A stretch of DNA of 64,000 bases from assembly GCA_019116805.1 (NCBI GenBank), contig DXAV01000089.1:1-64000 (forward strand), in the 5' to 3' direction. Both the position numbers and the translations under genes were made by a program. The notes below the pieces were generated by a model. That model searched no databases and had not been told where the DNA came from. It saw nothing but the letters and a program-made list of their open reading frames with translations. The DNA is from Candidatus Bacteroides merdavium (GTDB taxonomy: Bacteria; Bacteroidota; Bacteroidia; Bacteroidales; Bacteroidaceae). This document shows positions 34,309-42,352 of the stretch, one piece after another; position 1 is the stretch's first letter, and each line of letters opens with the position of its first letter.

Positions 34309-34947
34309 TCAAGGTAACAGTTCCTCCAGGCTTGTCATAATCAGTCGATGGGGATAAGCAGAGAGTTCTTCTGCCGTCGTGACACCGTGGGTGACACCAC
34401 CGAAGCTGACACCGGCTGCCTGAGCCGTCTCGGCATCGACCACACTGTCGCCCACGTAAAGCACCTCTTCCTTGCCGACCTGCAAACGCTCCAAAGCCAT
34501 CAGTACGCCCTCGGGCGAAGGCTTGGCGGCCGACACGTCCTCGCCGCCCACGATGATGTCGAACACATCGTCCAGTCCCTGGGCCACGAGCAGTTCGCGG
34601 ATGCGGTAGCGGTACTTGGTGGAGATGATGCCCACCCTCGCCCCGGCGGCCTTCAGGCGGCGGAGCACACCCGCCGTCTCAGGGAAGAGCACCGTGTTGG
34701 CCGTCATGCAGCCGTCGGCTTCCTTTACATACTGACGGCGGAACTCGGCCAGACGGCCGGCATCGGTCACACCCGTCAGCAGGGCAAAGGAGTCTTCCAG
34801 TGTCTTGCCGATGGTGCGCCTGATGTCGTCGTCCGTCGGCGAGGTATAGCCGTGGCGGTCCAGCACACGGCGATAGCACATGACGATGCCCCGCGACGAG
34901 TCGGCCAGTGTATAGTCGAAGTCAAACAGATAAACCTTGTATTCCAT
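34309..34947 (-). CDS. HAD-family phosphatase, phosphoglycolate-phosphatase-like
   Basis: 212 residues. HAD motif I DFDYTLAD (nucleophile Asp and acid Asp), motif II GIISTKY, motif III lysine in SAAKPSPEGVL, motif IV VLYVGDSVVDAETA; a helical cap spans about 15-80. It fits the phosphoglycolate phosphatase/beta-phosphoglucomutase subgroup. It lies convergent to the GH65 gene, so a role as beta-phosphoglucomutase is conceivable, but motif I (DYT in place of DGV) and the opposite strand make a general phosphatase more likely. 17 bp downstream of the aminotransferase gene and probably co-transcribed with it. Confidence 0.85.
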   Translation of the reverse strand: MEYKVYLFDFDYTLADSSRGIVMCYRRVLDRHGYTSPTDDDIRRTIGKTLEDSFALLTGVTDAGRLAEFRRQYVKEADGCMTANTVLFPETAGVLRRLKAAGARVGIISTKYRYRIRELLVAQGLDDVFDIIVGGEDVSAAKPSPEGVLMALERLQVGKEEVLYVGDSVVDAETAQAAGVSFGGVTHGVTTAEELSAYPHRLIMTSLEELLP

Positions 34948-34964
34948 CTTTCCTCCCAGTCAGG

Positions 34965-36134
34965 TTAGCGCATGTTCACCGCCATCTCCAGCTGTTGCAG
35001 GGCCTTGCGGAGCTGCTGGCGCGGGCAGCCTACGTTGAGCCTCATGAAGCCTCGTCCGGGCTCGCCGAACATGGTGCCCGAGTTCAGGGCCAGGCGGGCC
35101 TTGTCGGCAAACAGGTGCTCCAGCTCCTCCTGGCCGAGCCCCAGGGCACGGCAGTCGAGGAAGATGAGGTAGGAAGCCTGCGGGCGTATCATGCCGATGG
35201 AGGGGATGTGTTCCTTCAGATAGGTTTCGGTAAAGTCGATGTTGCCCTGGATATAGGCCAGCACCTGCTCCAGCCACTCCTCGCCATGCTCGAAGGCGGC
35301 CTTGCAGCCGATGTAGGCAAAGAGGTGCCCCTCGCTGAACTCGCCCGCCTCCATGAAGGCCTGGAAGCGTTCGCGCAGGCCGTCGTCGGGCACGATGGCA
35401 AAGGAGCTCTGCACGCCGGGCATGTTGAACGTCTTGCTGGGTGCCATGAAGGTGACGGAGTTCGATGCGGCGGCCTCGCTCACCGTGGCAAAGGGATGAT
35501 GCTTGTAGGGCGGCAGGGTGAGGTCGGCATGGATTTCATCGGAGATGACCAGCGTACCGCTTTCCCGGCAGATGTCAGCTATCCGGCGCAGCTCGTCCAC
35601 CGTCCATACGCGTCCGCCGGGGTTGTGGGGATTGCAAAGGATGAGCGCCTTGCAGCCCTGCACATCACGGCGCAGACGGTCGAAGTCGATGTGATAATGC
35701 CCGTCGCGCAGGTCGAGCGGCGAACGCACCGCTTCACGCTTCAGGCGTTCGGTGACGAGGAAGAAGGGATGATAGACAGGAGTCATCACCAGCACCTTGT
35801 CGCCCGGCTGCGTGAAGCACAGCAGGGCAAAGGCCTGTCCGCGCACGATGCCCGGCACGAACGTCAGCCACTCGGGACGCACGTCCCACTGGTGGCGCTT
35901 CTGCAACCAGCGGCAGATGGTAGTGTCCCAGCCCTCGCAGGCCGACGTATAGCCCAGCACCTCGTGGTCCAGCCTGCGGCGCAGGGCCTCCATCACAAAG
36001 GGCGGCGTGCGGAAGTCCATGTCGGCCACCCACATGGCCGTCAGGTCGTCGCGTCCCCATACACTCTTCATGCCGTCCCACTTCACCGAATCGGTGCCGC
36101 GACGGTCAATCACTTCGTCAAAATTGTAAATCAT
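34965..36134 (-). CDS. PatB/MalY-type PLP-dependent aminotransferase (C-S lyase)
   Basis: 389 residues, fold-type I. Opening motif YNFDEVIDRRGTDSVKWDGM and WVADMDFRTPPFVMEALRRR are typical of PatB/MalY cystathionine beta-lyase-like proteins. PLP contacts: CNPHNPGGRVWT, the SDEIHADL aspartate, and the Schiff-base lysine in MAPSKTFNMPGVQ. The substrate arginine is in MRLNVGCPR. These enzymes cleave cysteine-S-conjugates or cystathionine to thiol, pyruvate and ammonia. Upstream is a palindromic array and no close promoter box was found. Confidence 0.92.
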   Translation of the reverse strand: MIYNFDEVIDRRGTDSVKWDGMKSVWGRDDLTAMWVADMDFRTPPFVMEALRRRLDHEVLGYTSACEGWDTTICRWLQKRHQWDVRPEWLTFVPGIVRGQAFALLCFTQPGDKVLVMTPVYHPFFLVTERLKREAVRSPLDLRDGHYHIDFDRLRRDVQGCKALILCNPHNPGGRVWTVDELRRIADICRESGTLVISDEIHADLTLPPYKHHPFATVSEAAASNSVTFMAPSKTFNMPGVQSSFAIVPDDGLRERFQAFMEAGEFSEGHLFAYIGCKAAFEHGEEWLEQVLAYIQGNIDFTETYLKEHIPSIGMIRPQASYLIFLDCRALGLGQEELEHLFADKARLALNSGTMFGEPGRGFMRLNVGCPRQQLRKALQQLEMAVNMR

Positions 36135-36242
36135 TTTCCAACTCTTTTTATCGGGTGCCGCACAAGCAGTACCTTCTGTTCATATTTATATTAATAACCT
36201 GATAATCAGTACTCATTTTTTCAGGTCACATTTCCCGAAAAC

Positions 36243-36352
36243 CTGAAAGGTCTTCAGGCCTGACCTGAAAGGGCTTCAGGTAGGGACTGAAGGGTCTTCA
36301 GGCAGGAACTGAAAGGTCTTCAGGTAGTACCTGAAAAATACCTGAAAACATT
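36243..36352. repeat. Array D: five 22-bp palindromic units
   Basis: Units start at 36243, 36265, 36287, 36309 and 36331, exactly 22 bp apart. The first four are 16-bp dyads close to CTGAAAGGTCTTCAGG with 6-bp spacers CCTGAC, TAGGGA, CAGGAA and TAGTAC; the fifth is degenerate. It lies between the CPBP-protease stop and the aminotransferase start. Confidence 0.88.
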
Positions 36353-36377
36353 TGTAAAACTTTCCGCCCGCACTTCA

Positions 36378-36992
36378 TCAGATGGGAAACCAGATGAACA
36401 CCGCCGCATCCCACACGGCATGGGACACGATGATAGCCCACATGCGCCGCGGACAGAGACGGTAAAGGCCGCCCCACACCACGCCGGCTACCAGCGCAGC
36501 CATCACCAGCATGAAGTTGCACGAAGCGGCATGCACCAGCGCATAGATCAAGGTCGTCACCACGAAGCCCGCATCGGGACTCCAGCGGCGGGAGAGCGTG
36601 CGCTGCACGTAGCCCCGCCAGAAGATTTCCTCGGCCGGACCGATCAGCACCAGCATCAGGACGGCAAGCAGCCAGGGCGACTCGCCCGCCTTCATGCCAT
36701 AAATGAGGTTAACCTGCGGACGGGCAAAGTCGAAAAGCCACGACGACACCTTGTCGCCCGTCCAGAAGACGCCCCACAGCACGGCAGCGATGCCCACACC
36801 CAGCAGCAGGTCCTTCCAGCCGCCGTCCGCCTCGCGCCGCCACCCCGCATCCAGACGGAGCGACAGCACGGAGAGGGTCAGGGCCGAGAGGGTCATCATC
36901 AGCCAGAAGTTGACATGCGGCGCCGTCAGGGGCGAGAACATCACCGCCCACAGCACGGCGGCCAACAGGATGGGAAACACCAGCTTCTTCAT
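36378..36992 (-). CDS. CPBP-family (CAAX-like) intramembrane protease
   Basis: 204 residues from ATG 36992 (MKKLVFPILLAAVLWAVMF), which overlaps the menA stop (ATGA), implying coupled translation. Six to seven hydrophobic helices. The CPBP signature is complete: EEIFWRGYVQR (EExxxR), ALVHAAS (first His) and VSHAVWD (second His). The family covers CAAX prenyl-protease-like enzymes and bacterial proteins linked to bacteriocin immunity; the role here is unknown. Pairing with a prenyltransferase gene is suggestive but not proof of a shared substrate. Confidence 0.88.
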   Translation of the reverse strand: MKKLVFPILLAAVLWAVMFSPLTAPHVNFWLMMTLSALTLSVLSLRLDAGWRREADGGWKDLLLGVGIAAVLWGVFWTGDKVSSWLFDFARPQVNLIYGMKAGESPWLLAVLMLVLIGPAEEIFWRGYVQRTLSRRWSPDAGFVVTTLIYALVHAASCNFMLVMAALVAGVVWGGLYRLCPRRMWAIIVSHAVWDAAVFIWFPI

Positions 36993-37882
36993 GACAACAC
37001 ACGGGCCAACACGAACGACAACACAAAAAGCAGGCTGAACAGTAGCTGGAGCTTGGCCGTCAGCTCGTCGAGGCGCGAAATGCCCTCCATGCCCGCCACA
37101 GAGTATCGGCCCATCAGCCGCACATTGCCCAGCGCCGGCACCAGGGACAGCCACACCAGCATCGTCCACCAGGGGAACACACCGCCTGCGGCACATCCGG
37201 CCACCCAGCCGAAGGGAAAGAGCACCTCGGCACAATAGAGGAGCATCGAAGCGCGTCCGCCCAGCGTCATGGCCAGGGTGTGGATGTCAGCCCGCACGTC
37301 GGTCTCCATGTCGCGCGTATTGTTGGCATGCAGGATGGCCACCGTGATAAGCCCCACAGGGACGCCCACCCACATCGTCGACCAGTCTGCCCGGCCCGTA
37401 GCCACATAGGCCGTACCCAGCATGGGCAGCAGGGCATAGGCCACGAAGATGACCACATCGCCCAGCGCGCGGTACTTCAGCGCCGGATAGAGCAGCGTGC
37501 AGGCCGCTCCGCCTATACCTATATATAATAAAGGAAGGCCCGTGCGCACCAGCAGTCCGATGCCTGCCGCCAGCGCCACCACAAGCAGCGAGAGCGACAG
37601 GCGGAAAATCTCCTGCGGGCGGAAGAGGCCGCTCGTCAGCGTACGCACGCCGTGGGTATCTTCGCGGTCCACGTGGTGCTTGTAGTCGAAGTAGTCGCTC
37701 CACGTATTGCCTGCGGCATGAAACACAATGATGTTGAGCAGTGCCCACACACCGTTCGTCCAGTTCACGTCTTGCTGCATCCAGTACAGGTAGGCCAGCG
37801 TCACCGCCACGGGCATCGCCGAAGCGGGAAACGACCAGGGGCGCACGGCCACCAGCCAGTCTTTCAAAGAATGTTTGTCCAT
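36989..37882 (-). CDS. menA: 1,4-dihydroxy-2-naphthoate polyprenyltransferase (MenA)
   Basis: 297 residues from ATG 37882 (MDKHSLKDWLVAVRPWSFPA), chosen because a TACATTTG promoter box lies at 37913-37920. Eight to nine membrane helices. UbiA-superfamily Asp motifs: NTWSDYFDYKHHVDRED and HANNTRDMETDVRA. It prenylates 1,4-dihydroxy-2-naphthoate in menaquinone synthesis, the respiratory quinone of Bacteroides. First gene of a unit with the CPBP protease. Confidence 0.93.
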   Translation of the reverse strand: MDKHSLKDWLVAVRPWSFPASAMPVAVTLAYLYWMQQDVNWTNGVWALLNIIVFHAAGNTWSDYFDYKHHVDREDTHGVRTLTSGLFRPQEIFRLSLSLLVVALAAGIGLLVRTGLPLLYIGIGGAACTLLYPALKYRALGDVVIFVAYALLPMLGTAYVATGRADWSTMWVGVPVGLITVAILHANNTRDMETDVRADIHTLAMTLGGRASMLLYCAEVLFPFGWVAGCAAGGVFPWWTMLVWLSLVPALGNVRLMGRYSVAGMEGISRLDELTAKLQLLFSLLFVLSFVLARVLS

Positions 37883-37912
37883 AAGAAAAGAATAGTTATT
37901 GGTTAGGGGCGA

Positions 37913-37994
37913 CAAATGTACAAAATATCTTTGCCATTTCCCGAAAAAGGGACAAGAATGCAATCGAATATTCCACCTAAAATCTTTAATTTTG
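37913..37994. promoter_or_regulatory. Divergent promoters of menA and the Cof-type phosphatase
   Basis: Reverse TACATTTG (37913-37920) reads toward menA, forward TAATTTTG (37987-37994) reads toward ATG 38017. Both fit TAnnTTTG; -33 boxes are weak. Confidence 0.55.
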
Positions 37995-38016
37995 TCCCCC
38001 GTAAAGAAATGAACGT

Positions 38017-38814
38017 ATGACCAAAGCTCTGTTTTTCGACATCGACGGAACGCTCGTCAGCTTCCGCACCCACGAAATACCCGCCTCGGCCGTCGAGGCA
38101 CTGGCTGCCGCCAAGGCCCGGGGCCACCGCATCTTCATCGCCACCGGCCGCCCGCGCGTCATCATCACCAACCTCGGCGCCCTGCAGAGTCGGGGGCTGA
38201 TAGACGGCTACGTCACCATGAACGGAGCCTACTGCTTTGTGGGCGACGAGGTGATCTACAAAAGCGCCATACCGACCGAGGACGTCCGCACACTTACCGG
38301 CTACTGTGCCCATCGCCACATTCCCTGCATCGTGGTGGGCGAACACGACATCTGCGTCTGCCAGCCCGACGACCGCGTGCGCCAGATCTTCTACGAGCAC
38401 CTCAAGGTGAGCGTCCCCATCCCCGACACGCCCCTCCACGAAGCCATCGACGGCAAGGAAATCTTCCAGCTGACACCCTTCCTCGACGAAGCGCAGGAGG
38501 CGGAAGTATTGCCTTCGCTCTCCTGTTGCGAGATGGGCCGCTGGCATCCGGCCTTTGTCGACGTCACCGCCCGCGGCAATACCAAGCAGCGCGGCATGGA
38601 CGAAATCATCCGCCACTTCGGCATCCGCCTCGAAGACACCCTTGCCTTCGGTGACGGAGGCAACGACATCCCCATGCTGCGCCACGCGGGCATCGGCATC
38701 GCCATGGGCAACGCCCGCGACGAAGTGAAAGCCGCCGCCCGCTACGTCACCGACACGGTGGACGAGGACGGAATTGCCAAAGGCATAATGAAATGGTTAG
38801 CGGTTAGTGGTTAA
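38017..38814 (+). CDS. Cof-type HAD phosphatase
   Basis: 265 residues. Motif I FFDIDGTLVSF, motif II IFIATGRP, large C2-type cap between (about 85-190), motif III lysine in RGNTKQRGMDEI, motif IV FGDGGNDIPMLRHAG followed by GIAMGNARDEVKAAA. Cof-like enzymes dephosphorylate sugar phosphates, flavin precursors or pyridoxal phosphate with broad specificity. The last residues (KWLAVSG) are encoded by the start of the heptamer repeat at 38794, so the natural C-terminus appears to have been rewritten by the repeat. Confidence 0.9.
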   Translation: MTKALFFDIDGTLVSFRTHEIPASAVEALAAAKARGHRIFIATGRPRVIITNLGALQSRGLIDGYVTMNGAYCFVGDEVIYKSAIPTEDVRTLTGYCAHRHIPCIVVGEHDICVCQPDDRVRQIFYEHLKVSVPIPDTPLHEAIDGKEIFQLTPFLDEAQEAEVLPSLSCCEMGRWHPAFVDVTARGNTKQRGMDEIIRHFGIRLEDTLAFGDGGNDIPMLRHAGIGIAMGNARDEVKAAARYVTDTVDEDGIAKGIMKWLAVSG

Positions 38815-38898
38815 CGGTTAGTAACTAACCACTACATACTAACCACTAACCACTAACCACTAACCACTAACCGCTAACCACTAACCGCTAACCGCTGA
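38794..38898. repeat. 7-bp-period array forming a long hairpin
   Basis: Four G-rich heptamers (GGTTAGC, GGTTAGT, GGTTAAC, GGTTAGT; 38795-38822) face about ten C-rich heptamers of the complement (ACTAACC/GCTAACC; 38824-38895). The halves can pair into a stem of nearly 30 bp. It supplies the last six codons and stop of the HAD gene and ends 4 bp before the helicase start codon. Confidence 0.85.
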
Positions 38899-38902
38899 CA
38901 AC

Positions 38903-40651
38903 TTGCCCTCCTTCCTCCCCGACACCAGCAACCGTGAGTTTCAGGACGCCCTGAACCTCGTGAAGTACACCCGCCAGTCGCTCTTCCTGACGGGGAAGGC
39001 CGGCACGGGCAAATCGACCTTCCTACGCTATGTCTGCGACAACGTGCGCAAGAAGCACGTCGTGCTGGCCCCCACAGGTATCGCCGCCATCAACGCGGGC
39101 GGAAGCACCCTGCACAGCTTCTTCAAGCTGCCCTTCCACCCCCTGCTGCCCGACGACCCCAACCTGAGCCTGCAGAAGGGGCGCATCCACGAGTTCTTCA
39201 AGTACACCAAGCCCCACCGCAAGCTGCTCGAGGAGTTGGAGCTGGTCATTATCGACGAGATTTCGATGGTGCGGGCCGACATCATCGACGCCGTCGACCG
39301 CATCCTGCGCGTCTACAGCCACAACCTGCGCGAACCCTTCGGCGGCAAGCAACTGCTGCTCGTGGGCGACGTCTTCCAGCTGGAGCCTGTGGTGAAGGCC
39401 GACGAGCGCGACATCCTGAACCGCTTCTACCCCACGCCCTACTTCTTCTCGGCCCGTGTATTCAGCCAGATAGAACTGGTGTCGGTCGAGCTGCAAAAGG
39501 TGTACCGCCAGAGCGACCCGCAGTTCATCGGCGTGCTGGACCACATCCGCAACAATACCGCCGGCGCCGCCGACCTCCAGCTGCTCAACACGCGCTACAC
39601 CACGGCTGCCGAGCCCGCCGATGCCGACGACCTCTACATCACCCTGGCCACCCGCCGCGACAACGTGGACTACATCAACGAACGCCGCCTCAAGGAGCTG
39701 CCCGGCCAGCCCGAAACCTTCCACGGCGAGGTGCACGGCGACTTTCCCGAAAGCAGCCTGCCCACCCCGCAGGAACTGGTACTGAAGCCCGGCGCACAGG
39801 TCATCTTCATCAAGAACGACTACGAACGCCGCTGGGTGAACGGCACCATCGGCGTGGTGAGCGGCTTCGACCTCGACGGCGAGACGCTCTACATCACCAC
39901 CGACGACGGCCGTGCCTGCGACGTCCGCCGCGAGACGTGGCGCAACATCCGCTACACCTACAACGAAGAAAAGAAGGAGATTGAGGAAGAAGAGCTGGGC
40001 ACATTCACCCAGTTTCCCGTCCGCCTGGCGTGGGCCATCACCGTCCACAAGAGCCAGGGACTGACGTTCGGCCGCGTGGTCATCGACTTTACAGGCGGCG
40101 TCTTCGCAGGCGGACAGACCTACGTGGCCCTGAGCCGCTGCACCTCGCTCGAAGGCATCCGCCTGAGGAAACCCCTCAGCCGTGCCGACATCTTCGTCCG
40201 CCCCGAAATCGTACAGTTTGCCGAACGCTTCAACAACCGCCAGGCCATCGACCGCGCCCTGAAGCAGGCGCAGGCCGACGTGCAATATGCCGCCGCGGCC
40301 AAGGCTTTCGACCAGGGCGACTTCGACACCTTCCTCACGGCCTTCTTCAAGGCCATCCACTCGCGCTACGACATCGAGCGACCCGCCGCCCAGCGCCTCA
40401 TCCGCCGTAAGCTGAACGTCATCAACCGCCTGCGCGAAGAAAACCGTGCCTTGCGTGCCGCCGCCCTCGAAAAGGAGAAGACTCTCGTGAAATATGCCCG
40501 TGAATACATCAACATGGGCGACGAATGCCTGAAGCACGACATGAAGGAAGCCGCCCTGCGCAATTATGAGAAAGCCGTGGCCCTCTGCCCCAAGTTCAAG
40601 GAAGCGTGGAAGAAAATCAAGAAGCTGGACAAGGAAATGCGGAAAGAATAG
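38903..40651 (+). CDS. PIF1-like ATP-dependent DNA helicase with C-terminal TPR-like tail
   Basis: 582 residues. Superfamily 1B helicase motifs: Walker A LTGKAGTGKSTFLRY (about 30-45), LAPTGIAAINAGGSTLHSFF, Walker B LVIIDEISMVRADI, VGDVFQLEPV, and the C-terminal ITVHKSQGLTFGRVVIDF and TYVALSRCTSLEGIRL. The tail (about 520-582, EYINMGDECLKHDMKEAALR then NYEKAVALCPKFKEAW) is a TPR-like hairpin. PIF1-family enzymes unwind structured DNA including G-rich folds. The start is TTG 38903; no ATG occurs before Walker A and the codons upstream are heptamer repeat, so the original start may have been lost or replaced. Confidence 0.9.
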   Translation: MPSFLPDTSNREFQDALNLVKYTRQSLFLTGKAGTGKSTFLRYVCDNVRKKHVVLAPTGIAAINAGGSTLHSFFKLPFHPLLPDDPNLSLQKGRIHEFFKYTKPHRKLLEELELVIIDEISMVRADIIDAVDRILRVYSHNLREPFGGKQLLLVGDVFQLEPVVKADERDILNRFYPTPYFFSARVFSQIELVSVELQKVYRQSDPQFIGVLDHIRNNTAGAADLQLLNTRYTTAAEPADADDLYITLATRRDNVDYINERRLKELPGQPETFHGEVHGDFPESSLPTPQELVLKPGAQVIFIKNDYERRWVNGTIGVVSGFDLDGETLYITTDDGRACDVRRETWRNIRYTYNEEKKEIEEEELGTFTQFPVRLAWAITVHKSQGLTFGRVVIDFTGGVFAGGQTYVALSRCTSLEGIRLRKPLSRADIFVRPEIVQFAERFNNRQAIDRALKQAQADVQYAAAAKAFDQGDFDTFLTAFFKAIHSRYDIERPAAQRLIRRKLNVINRLREENRALRAAALEKEKTLVKYAREYINMGDECLKHDMKEAALRNYEKAVALCPKFKEAWKKIKKLDKEMRKE

Positions 40652-40673
40652 GTACAGGCAAGGGAAAAATCTG

Positions 40674-40681
40674 TATTTTTG
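40674..40681 (+). promoter_or_regulatory. -7 box upstream of the Sua5/YrdC gene
   Basis: TATTTTTG fits TAnnTTTG, 24 nt before ATG 40706. Confidence 0.5.
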
Positions 40682-40705
40682 CAGAAACCAAGCCTCTAAA
40701 ATGCT

Positions 40706-41320
40706 ATGCTTCTGAAACTTTACAACAAGAACAACAACCCTGCCGACCTGCAACACGTGATTGACCTGCTGAACGACGGCGGCCTCATCATCTATCCCAC
40801 CGACACCATGTATGCCATCGGATGCCACGGCCTGAAGGAACGTGCCATCGAGCGCATCTGCCGCCTGAAGGACATCGACCCCAAGAAGAATAACCTCTCC
40901 ATCATCTGCTACGACCTGAGCAGTATTAGCGAGTATGCCAAGGTGGACAACGCCACCTTCAAGCTGATGAAACGCAACCTGCCCGGCCCGTTCACCTTCA
41001 TCCTGAACGGCACCACGCGCCTGCCCAAAATCTTCAGGAACCGCAAGGAAGTGGGTATCCGTATGCCCGACAATCCCATTATCCGAGAGATAGCCCGCCT
41101 ACTGGATGCGCCCATCATGACCACTACCCTGCCCCACGACGAGGATGAGGATATCGAATATGTCACCGACCCCGAACTGATTGACGAAAAGTGGGGCGAG
41201 CGTGTAGATCTTGTCATCGACGGAGGTATCGGAAACATGGAAGGTTCTACGGTAGTGGATTGCACGCAGGGCGAAGCGGAGATTGTACGCCAGGGAGCCG
41301 GATGGCTGGAGGAAGGATAA
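40706..41320 (+). CDS. Sua5/YciO/YrdC-family protein (threonylcarbamoyl-AMP synthase type)
   Basis: 204 residues. Family motifs: GGLIIYPTDTMYAIGCHGLK, the KxxR-like SIICYDLSSISEY region, NLPGPFTFILNGTTRLPKIF and VGIRMPDNPIIREI, then STVVDCTQG. TsaC/Sua5 proteins make threonylcarbamoyl-adenylate for t6A37 modification of tRNA. The short length, lacking a Sua5 C-terminal domain, and details of the motif resemble YciO, so the exact activity is open. Confidence 0.88.
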   Translation: MLLKLYNKNNNPADLQHVIDLLNDGGLIIYPTDTMYAIGCHGLKERAIERICRLKDIDPKKNNLSIICYDLSSISEYAKVDNATFKLMKRNLPGPFTFILNGTTRLPKIFRNRKEVGIRMPDNPIIREIARLLDAPIMTTTLPHDEDEDIEYVTDPELIDEKWGERVDLVIDGGIGNMEGSTVVDCTQGEAEIVRQGAGWLEEG

Positions 41321-41321
41321 A

Positions 41322-41416
41322 AAAATGAAGAATGAAGAATGGAAGCTCTGCTTCCGAATGAAGAATTATTCCGTACGCTTGGAAATTCTTCATTCTTAAT
41401 TCTTCATTCTTCATTT
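41322..41416. repeat. 7-bp-period A/G to T/C hairpin repeat
   Basis: ATGAAGA-type heptamers on the left (from 41325) and their complements (ATTCTTC, ATTCTTA, ATTCTTC, ATTCTTC) on the right up to 41415 can pair, enclosing a second small hairpin GGAAGC-TCT-GCTTCC at 41340-41354. It lies between convergent genes and may act as their terminator. Confidence 0.75.
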
Positions 41417-41424
41417 AAAGAGTT

Positions 41425-42237
41425 TTACTTCAGCAGTGACTCGGGATCCAGATGGTCGGCCTCGATGTCCTTGAAGTAGCGGTACGTGCCCACCTTCAGT
41501 TCGTCGGTAGCGGCATCGTCGCAGATGATGATGCCTTTCTCGTGCATCTGCAGGGCGCTGATGGTCCACATCTGCATCACAGGACCCTCTACGGCATGAT
41601 ACAGGGCGCGTGCCTTGTTGTGTCCGTTGACAATGATCATCACTTCACGTGCGCTGAGCACCGTACCTACGCCTACGGTCAGAGCCGTCTTGGGCACCTT
41701 GTTCACGTCGTTGTCGAAGAAACGGGAGTTGGCGATGATGGTGTCCGTCGTCAGCGTCTTCTGGCGGGTACGCGACGACAGGGAAGAACCCGGCTCGTTG
41801 AAGGCAATGTGTCCGTCGGGGCCGATACCACCCATAAAGAGGTCGATACCACCGTACGACTTGATTTTCTCCTCGTAGCGGGCACACTCGGCGTCGAGGT
41901 CGGCAGCATTGCCGTTCAGTATGTTGGTATTCTCCGGCTTGATGTCGATGTGGCTGAAGAAGTTGTTCCACATGAAGGAGTAGTAGCTTTCGGGATGCTC
42001 CTTCGGCAGACCGACATATTCGTCCATGTTGAAAGTAACGACATTCTGGAAGGATACCAGTCCTTTCTTGTTCAGGTCAATCAGTTCCTTGTACATCCCC
42101 AGGGGAGAAGAACCAGTGGGGCATCCCAGTACAAAGGGTTTTTCTGCTGTAGGATTGGCAGCCTTGATTTTTGCAGCTACATAGTGAGCTGCCCACTTCG
42201 ATACGGATTGGTAATCCGGCTGAATGATTAGTCTCAT
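41425..42237 (-). CDS. nagB: Glucosamine-6-phosphate deaminase
   Basis: 270 residues, usual NagB length. Motifs: [20 protein letters not shown] (phosphate binding), [20 protein letters not shown], and [20 protein letters not shown] with the catalytic Asp/His set. It converts glucosamine 6-phosphate to fructose 6-phosphate and ammonia, feeding amino sugars from mucin or peptidoglycan into glycolysis. The allosteric-site residues of hexameric NagB appear to be present (SSRTRQKTL). Single gene between two repeat arrays. Confidence 0.95.
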   Translation of the reverse strand: MRLIIQPDYQSVSKWAAHYVAAKIKAANPTAEKPFVLGCPTGSSPLGMYKELIDLNKKGLVSFQNVVTFNMDEYVGLPKEHPESYYSFMWNNFFSHIDIKPENTNILNGNAADLDAECARYEEKIKSYGGIDLFMGGIGPDGHIAFNEPGSSLSSRTRQKTLTTDTIIANSRFFDNDVNKVPKTALTVGVGTVLSAREVMIIVNGHNKARALYHAVEGPVMQMWTISALQMHEKGIIICDDAATDELKVGTYRYFKDIEADHLDPESLLK

Positions 42238-42272
42238 GTCTGATCAATTTATAAGGTTAGTAATAATAGTAA

Positions 42273-42352
42273 TGGTGAATGATGAATGGTCAATGGTAAA
42301 TGTCCGTCCGGATGGGATGGTTACTAACCGCTAACCACTAACCGTTAACCGC
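42273..42352. repeat. Two heptamer tracts between fprA and nagB
   Basis: First tract: TGGTGAA, TGATGAA, TGGTCAA, TGGTAAA (42273-42300). Second tract: CTAACCG/CTAACCA-type units (42323-42352) running up to the fprA stop, the same sequence family as the array at 38.8 kb. Confidence 0.75.

Noticed and set aside
34908-36194. 428-codon forward frame over the aminotransferase
   Set aside because: Shadow of the PatB-type gene, whose PLP lysine and arginine motifs are on the reverse strand.
39010-40660. Helicase as part of a mobile or defence system
   Set aside because: PIF1-like helicases of this layout with a C-terminal TPR-like tail are resident in Bacteroidetes chromosomes; neighbours are housekeeping genes.
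39023-40828. 601-codon open frame on the reverse strand across the PIF1-like helicase
   Set aside because: Mirror frame of a GC-rich gene; the forward strand has clear helicase motifs and the reverse product is a low-complexity Val/Gly/Glu/His mixture.
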